From positions 7,292,902 through 7,356,901 of the forward strand of contig NC_087076.1 in assembly GCF_026151205.1 (NCBI RefSeq): a DNA stretch of 64,000 nt, read 5' to 3'. Shown piece by piece: positions 57,438-64,000 of the stretch. Below the pieces are notes generated by a model. The model was not told where the DNA came from, did no database searches, and worked only from the letters and a program-made list of their open reading frames with translations. The position numbers and the translations under genes are program-made. Source of the DNA: Bolinopsis microptera (taxonomy: Eukaryota; Ctenophora; Tentaculata; Lobata; Bolinopsidae). Position 1 is the first letter of the stretch, and the number at the start of each line of letters is the position of its first letter.

Positions 57438-60400
57438 TCAAGTGCCTTTAGTTTCCGTTGAAGGACCAGGCTGCTGTCCATCTTGCATGATCCTTGCTTT
57501 CTTAGAAACCTCCCCAGACGGTCTCACACTGCTCTCCTTCCCTTGCTTGACAGGAGTAGACTCTTGTAGATTCTTCGCTGATTTCTTCGCTTTTCTCTCG
57601 GCTGCTTGCTGGGCTTTCTTCATTAGCTGCATCAGTGTGAAGAATCGATCTTTTACCTGAATGTTATACAAGTAGACACATAATACTATATAAGATTGAA
57701 ATAAGTGATCTATGTGCCATGAGACAAGGACACCATAAACAAGTCAGAAGTTGCCAGGTGTAAATTGTAATCCAGAGTGACCAGTTTTGCACGGTACCTG
57801 TAAACTAGATTTGTGGGGGAATGACTTTGCCAGAGCTTTGAAAGTCTTGGACCTGGGTCGTGAGGTCCGGCAAGCTCTGAGGATCTCTCGGTCCTGCTCC
57901 CTGGTCCAGGTCAGGACCACATCCCCACATTCAACTACGTTACGGGCCGGCATTTCTGAAGAAATCATCTTCTGTTAGCACACTTCTTAAACTATTCTAA
58001 CATTCACAGTGCCGTGCTGTGGACAGATAAGGGCTGACAAAACCTGGTAGTCAATTTAATTGCTACATTCATTAAATTTTCTCACTTCTTTTTTCGAGTT
58101 TGAGTAGTCGTTTTGTTTCCTCTTCCTGTCGCTTCTTTTCCACCTTATCCTCCTGCTCCTGCTTTCTTTGATCGTTCACCGTCTTGTTGATACTCTCAAT
58201 CAACTTGTTGTGCTTTTGTGTAGAAGCGGACTGAAATAATTTTGAAACACTTCAGAAACCAATTTGGATAATAACTAATAATTATCAAGTCACTTGATCA
58301 GTACCACAGAAATTAGTGTTGGGTGTACAATGTACACCTGTATGATGTACACAGTACATCAGCAATTTATAAACTCACCGTTTTCTCCAACAAACTCAAT
58401 TCCTCGAAACCATCAGCGTTTGGAGAGATAGCAGCGTTCTTATCAGTCAAATCAATGTATTCAAAATCGTTTGCTTTTGGCTTGATAGCGCATTTATCAA
58501 AAAACTCTGCCACCTGAGACCAGACTCGTTACAATTGAAAAACAGTTGAAAAACTTAGCAGTGAAAACACCAGGATGACTAAAACGGGTGTTTTTAAAAA
58601 TTTGATAACTGAATTTAAAAACAAGCTCCAGACAGACCTGGTCACTGAGCTCAGGCTTGCCCCGCAACATGCTCAGAAGCGTGTCTCTTGTGGCAGCAGG
58701 GTTATTCAAATTCGCCCCAAGTATCATCTTAATTATCTTCTTGTATTGGTTCGGATCTGGGGACGGAAAATATCAGGTTTTTGGAGATAAGCAGAAAGGC
58801 AACAGATATCATCCGATAATAAATATCGTCGATAAAGGTTTTCAAAAATGCAAAGCATTCTTATAATTATGTATTAGTAATAATAATATATCGAATAAAC
58901 TTACTGTTCTTAAAATGACGCTCGAGGTTCCTCATGAGCAGTCGAGTTTTGACGTGGCTCAGAGTTTCCAGTAGTTGCTCTACCGGGAGATCTGGTAAGG
59001 GTGAGAATATTGAGAGGAACTCGTAACTTAGATCCGGGTAACTGTTGAGGATGTTCAGTATCTTCCTGATAACGTCCTCACAGTCAAACTCAGCCAGTTG
59101 GTTATACTCCGCAAGCAGTTTAAACACGTTGAAATACGTAGTATAATCGTTCTTCAGCACTTCCTTCGCTTTCAAGAGGAAGGCAATCTCGAAACCATGG
59201 TTCTCATCGGTGGTGGCTAACTTTGTGGCTGCTACCACTGCCTCCTTGTTACACTGTAGTTTCTGGCGCTTCTTATTGTACTCTCTCTGGATCTTACGAC
59301 GATGGTCTCGCAAAGCTACCAGCCAGTCCAGGTTCTCCCTCTTGACGGCCGGTGCGATAGGACGGTCCCCTCGAGGGGTTACAGGAACTGAGAGGCTCTT
59401 CATCAGTTTGGTGGTTGTGTACTGAGTGTCGTATCTGATGTAACTCGTGTCTTTCCAATGCTTAATCACGTTGTTAGGGGCGGAGGATGACGTCTTGTTT
59501 TTCACTCTTATGCTGATTTGTTTGGCTGTTTTGGTTGGGAGGAAGTGGTCTCTGATATATTCGTAAACTACTTTCTGTTCTTTGACAAACCGGAAAGCGT
59601 CCAGTCCGTGAGCAAGAAGGTTGTCTTCAAGCTCTGTGAAACATCTGTTAGCGTTCGGTCGAATTTTGGTCTGACATATGAAGTTAACTGTTGGTCTTAT
59701 GTGGTGGAACTTTTGGAAGAATGGCTGGTAGTTGAGCAAGTAGTACTTGTTACGAGGTAGTGGCTCGATGTGCTTCACGTGGGAAACTTCTGGAAAATAA
59801 GAAGTAGGTTAGATAAACAGCTACCAATATGACTCAGTAAAACAGAAAACAGTAAATCATCTGACGACGGTTCGTAGTCTTATATTATGTAATGGTAAAA
59901 TAGACAGGTTACCTCTGGCGACTTTGAGGGGTATGGGCAGGGTTGGAGACACATCATCTACAGGCTTCTCTCGGTCAGCAAGCTTCAAAGCTGGGTAAAT
60001 ATCCAAACACTTTAGAATAGATGTGGGCCCCTCTGATTCGCCTTTCATAGCTTGCAAGAAGCCTTCTGTCGAGCTCTGACTGCTCAATTCTTCCAGTTCT
60101 TCCTGAGAAATCAGAAGTACATGCAACGGAAAGAGAATCTGACATAGCATCATCACACATCAAAGTACTGTTAAACTGGTTAAACAAACAACGGGACCAC
60201 GTACAATTCTCGTTCGAGCGATATCCTTGTTCTTGGCGAGACTGACAACATCGTGAGCAAGCACAGTGTGTTGGACGAGAAGCTGCAAGTGCATTTGGAG
60301 CTGTTCCTTCAGTATTTCTATCGAATGGGGCGTGAAAAGAGGACCCTCTACGATTTGTGCAACCTCTGACCTGAATAAAGTGAGCATTATATAATGCAAC

Positions 60401-63164
60401 AATATTGATAAATGTAGCAGTTATTAACGGCTGAGCGAAATGACTTGCGAATATCACGAACGGAGTTATTGGTGATTTTGGTTTTTTGACGTCAGCATTC
60501 AAATTGGCGCGTATGCCCATACATGAACCCGCACCCCTTAACGCAACAGGACCAGACTTGTATAAACAATTCTGACATTATTAATTACTAAAAACATATG
60601 CCACTTACGAGAGTTTGCAATTCCTGGACCGTGAATTGAGTTGCTCGTTAACATCAGGATGAGAAAGTTCCAAATCTCTCATCATTTCACCCATCTCTTT
60701 TTTTGTCACTCGCACGTCTTTATCCGTCCGAAACTCTTCTGGCTCGAACCGGAGTTTCTCTCGGTACATATAAAGCATCTGGGGTAGCGGATGTTAATCG
60801 ACTGAAAAGAAGGAAATAAATTCTTCTCAACCGCGATTTATCCATTGATTCAGCTTCAATTCACGATAATTTCAATTTGGGAGAGATTGAACAGAATACA
60901 TACATTTTGGTTTTGACGTAGAAATTAGAAATACGAATCGATAAAGTAAGTTATAACGGAAACGTACATCGTGCAAACTCTCGTCCTCAGGAAATTCTTC
61001 TCTGGGATTAGCGATACCCTTGAGAAACCTCCCAAATGTTCCATCATCGGCCGCGTCCTCCTCGGAAGATTGGGACGATTCTTCGTCTGTTAAATTGTCA
61101 AACTCGTTACCTAACTCTTCTTCTAATCCCTGAAAAGATTAATCATTAATTAAAGATTTTCTTTTTAGCACTTTCAGATGCATATATTTCAATCATTATG
61201 TCATGAGACCCAAGCTAGACGGCATACAATGTGTAATCGATTACGTTCGTATCGACGGCACATCTTTTAGGACACACCCCTTGTGAATGGAGGAATTTAC
61301 ATAGCGCAAGTTATACGCTTACATCCCAATTATCTTCAGACTCCTCCGCCACACTGGTATTAGGATCCTCCTCCACCTCAATATACTCCTCCAGAGTCCT
61401 GGCTCTTTCTACAAACTTCCCCTTTTCTCCGTTCTCATCGTCATCTTTCTCGTCATCGTTGGGTAACGCAGATTCCAGCTCCAGCAAATCTCGATCTTTC
61501 AAGCTGAATAGTGATCGTGTACGCTTTGCTAATCCAACCTGTAGAATATTGATCACTGAGGTGAAATCTTTTGAGGATTAGATATTTAACACCTGCCGTT
61601 CTGAAGTTACTTTCCCTCCACCTATAACCATTCTTAAATCTTATTGTCACACGATTTGCAGTGGTAGTTCCACCAGCATATTACACTAATGTATGTCTCT
61701 TAACTAAATGAATCCATGGTCGACCGATGACCCGCAACTCTTATCACTTCATACTTATCATTCTTATCTCCTTAGTAAGGTGGGGTGCCGGAAAGCTATC
61801 GGAAATGACGTGACCAAATCCATTCACAGATAACAGTCATGGTTGTGACGCAATTTACAGTGGTAGTTCCACCAGCACATTACACAAATTGGTGTCTCTA
61901 AACTAAATGAAGCTATTCTCGACCCGCCTGGTGCTAAGGCAATTAAAAAAAGGGGTTGGTCGAGTTAGTGGCAGATAAAACGGGAAGTCGCTAGCGCGCT
62001 TACCTTAGATCGAGTTATATTTAAAGATAACGTACTGTACTTAAATTAAATTATTAAATAATATAATTAAGTTAGCGACGCGCAGCACGTCTAAATTTGA
62101 ACAACTTTTTATAACAAATTTATATCAGCGCGCTACTGTAGATATGTTAAGTAGACCCTTTTCTAGGATAACATGTCGGCATCCGGGAGGTGGAACATCT
62201 AGTACCACATTTCCACTGCCAAAGGAACCGCATTATTCCTGCTACTAACTGATAAATGTGGCACTAACCGAAGGTGTTGCAGGCTCACTGTCACACTCTG
62301 AAGGCTTGTTCCTTCGACTGCTCGGTGTCATGATGATAGATTTGGGGGTAGTGGGAGCTAACGACTCTTGCTCGTCTTCACTGAGTATATTATAATATGT
62401 AAATGTTATAATATGTAACTATTATAATATGTAAATGTTATAATATGTAAATATTATAATAAGTACATTACTAATGTATGTAAAACCACCAACATTTATA
62501 TAAATGCAGGGAGATTTACTAGCTTTGAAATCAGTTACTACTTTAAATTTCTACTTCACAGGATATAAAAACCTGATCCCACGGTAGGATTATCCTACCT
62601 GTAATCACTACCCTCAGTGTCGTGGTGGGGCACGTAGTCCTGATCCTCTTCCTCATCTTCCTCTTGATCATGTTCAGGTGATCTGACTTCCGGCTGAAGA
62701 AGCAGGGTGAGCACGACATAACGACTATCATCTTATCTTTACTTATTATTGTTATATATAATATTGCTTACATTGTACGTGTTATATTACTGATCAGTTC
62801 CAAGTTCAAGTATTTGCGCTACAAGTATAAGTTGGACTAACAATTGTCAACAGTGGATCTGAGCAGCTGGGCTGAGTCCCAGTTTCTTGTTCTAGAACTT
62901 TCTGTTTAGCTGCCCTAGTTTTAGGCTCTGGTATCTCGAGGGGAGTGTGAAAGTCCTGCTCACTTGGGTCCCAGAAATCCCGCGCTCCGCCAACTCCAAG
63001 CACCACATGCTGAAATAAAGAGTTTGAAATGAACGATACAGATGTGGGGAGGGAGGGAGGGGAATAGTGCATGTATTTACCTACAAAACTATCCTGACAC
63101 GCCTTCCTTTTTACTGCTGCTGTGGCACATCCCTCACTCAGCTTATTTAGCAAGTGGTGTTTAG
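57438..63164 (-). CDS. GON4L: GON4-like transcriptional regulator (5' end unresolved)
   Basis: Exons 62842-63009, 62599-62693, 62269-62380, 61323-61538, 60968-61129, 60609-60778, 60205-60370, 59913-60102, 58905-59789, 58638-58756, 58379-58513, 58086-58230, 57798-57955 and 57438-57656, plus a likely exon ending near 63083, give about 980 residues with consistent phases. GON4L is a nuclear corepressor and cell-cycle regulator. Family marks: an acidic region (EEDEEEDQDYVP); FTPHSIEILKEQLQMHLQLL; the DNLLAHGLDAFRF...LPTKTAKQISIRVKN...APNNVIKHW block; paired-amphipathic-helix-like helices (TTYFNVFKLLAEY, RDTLLSMLRGKPELSDQV); and a C-terminal Myb/SANT-like domain (VVLTWTREQDREILRAC). The C-terminus is short and basic. 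The protein is shorter than vertebrate GON4L (~2,240), mainly in the middle. No start codon was identified, and the gene may extend beyond 63.2 kb. Confidence 0.87.
61655..61930. repeat. ~75-bp direct duplication in a GON4L intron
   Basis: agtggtagttccaccagca and its continuation to aactaaatgaa(t/g) occur at about 61660-61720 and 61858-61918, about 90% identical. Each copy contains a small inverted repeat (ggtagttccacc). Confidence 0.7.
62385..62466. repeat. AT-rich tandem repeat (ttataatatgtaaa)
   Basis: About five copies of a 15-17-bp unit based on ttataatatgtaaatg in a GON4L intron. Confidence 0.9.
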
Positions 63165-64000
63165 CTTTGATTTGTATAATTAAAGTACAATAGCAGCTTT
63201 AATTGTTAGCGAGTCAACCAACAAGTAAAAACTGGTCTTGCTAAGCAGGGTATACTTTACTTTTAGGGTAAAATATGCTAAATTTCAGACATTTGTATTA
63301 ATAAATGTGCCTGCATTACTTACATTTACAAGTCATTACGTAAATACACATTTAACATTCCCAACATTCTAAATTCTATTTTCGAACTTTTAAAATAAAC
63401 TTTTATTTACAAATTTACTACATTTCTTGTGATCTGAAAGATATGACAAATACTCAAATACTGGTCTAAGATCAAATTAGAACAGCTATAACAATTGCAT
63501 CTAAGACACATTTTTCTGGAAGTGATCAGCAACAAAGAACTGCACGTGCATTTAAAGCATTGTAACACCAGAACACTGTCAGAGTTCATAAAATGATATG
63601 GCCCATTTCAAGGATCTATTTATTCTCTGTTTATTTATTATGTGTCTATTGATTATATCAGTTATTTAGAATATACATTCGCATGTATCCACACTATATT
63701 TACATTACACGTTCAACGTGATATCATTATCAGTGCAGTCTATCTATCTATTGATTATGTATCTATTAATTCTGTGAATATTGATTTTGTTTCTAATCGT
63801 TTGGGACTAGTGATTGTGTATCAACTGATTCTGTGCCTGTGTCTTATACTTTGGTTCTTGACCCTACCACCATTACATTGTATTAAACTTGCACCCCCAG
63901 GGTCTCAGTGGTATTAAGAAGAGTTTACTAAGCAGGCCTCCAGAAAAGAGTAGTCCCATTTGCATTAGTGTCATGTGGACAATGACTGTTGAGACTCGAG
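63165..64000. other. AT-rich right edge, no supported gene
   Basis: No coding exon with convincing splice sites or domains. Upstream GON4L exons could lie here or beyond the window. 63595-63860 is rich in tctattgattatgt-like words. Confidence 0.4.

Overview
This is nuclear DNA from a multicellular animal. Coding exons are short and interrupted by GT-AG introns, the intergenic DNA is AT-rich, and the recognisable genes are metazoan: LCMT1, the SNM1B/Apollo family, SWSAP1, GON4L, TAF1B, a rhodopsin-like GPCR, and secreted or surface proteins with PAN/Apple, Ly6/uPAR, thrombospondin-1 and Sushi domains. The GPCR lacks DRY and NPxxY motifs and extracellular domain mixtures are common, which fits an early-branching invertebrate such as a cnidarian. 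That placement is inference. All exon structures were read by eye from splice signals and reading-frame phase. They are internally consistent but have no transcript support.

Layout. 1-9.8 kb: an unrecognised basic, serine-rich protein (+); a three-PAN-domain secreted protein (-) bracketed by ~400-bp inverted repeats; a possible small membrane protein (+); and a four-exon Ly6/uPAR protein (+) whose introns are filled by two minisatellites. 10.4-23.2 kb: one huge array of a 13-bp unit (about 980 copies) with higher-order duplications. 23.2-26.4 kb: a deleted non-LTR retrotransposon (-), flanked by short inverted segments and by the same 13-bp satellite in opposite orientation. 26.7-27.8 kb: a foldback element; two related single-arm copies lie at 47.9 and 53.2 kb. 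28.1 kb: a mariner-like MITE. 30.4-35.3 kb: an Apollo/SNM1B homologue that has lost most of its metal ligands, then SWSAP1 (both -). 35.7-39.3 kb: a second foldback element whose arms hold ~178-bp tandem units and whose loop carries a broken TAF1B copy. 39.6-50.2 kb: LCMT1 (-). An 18-copy 41-bp array at one of its splice donors repeats the exon/intron junction, and a 7.8-kb intron hosts a GPCR gene and a TSP1/Sushi gene on the opposite strand. 50.6-56.2 kb: a possible single-zinc-finger protein and an unrecognised multipass membrane protein (-) with a GA-rich satellite in an intron. 57.4-63.2 kb: GON4L (-), with its 5' end not resolved.

Themes. Genome-maintenance and chromatin or transcription genes (Apollo-like, SWSAP1, GON4L) and the PP2A methyltransferase LCMT1 share the minus strand, with no sign of an operon. 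Minisatellites sit repeatedly at splice boundaries (Ly6 intron 3, Ly6 intron 2, LCMT1 exon 4). Two protein-coding segments (PAN gene and TAF1B copy) lie exactly between inverted-repeat arms, which suggests transposon-type gene capture.
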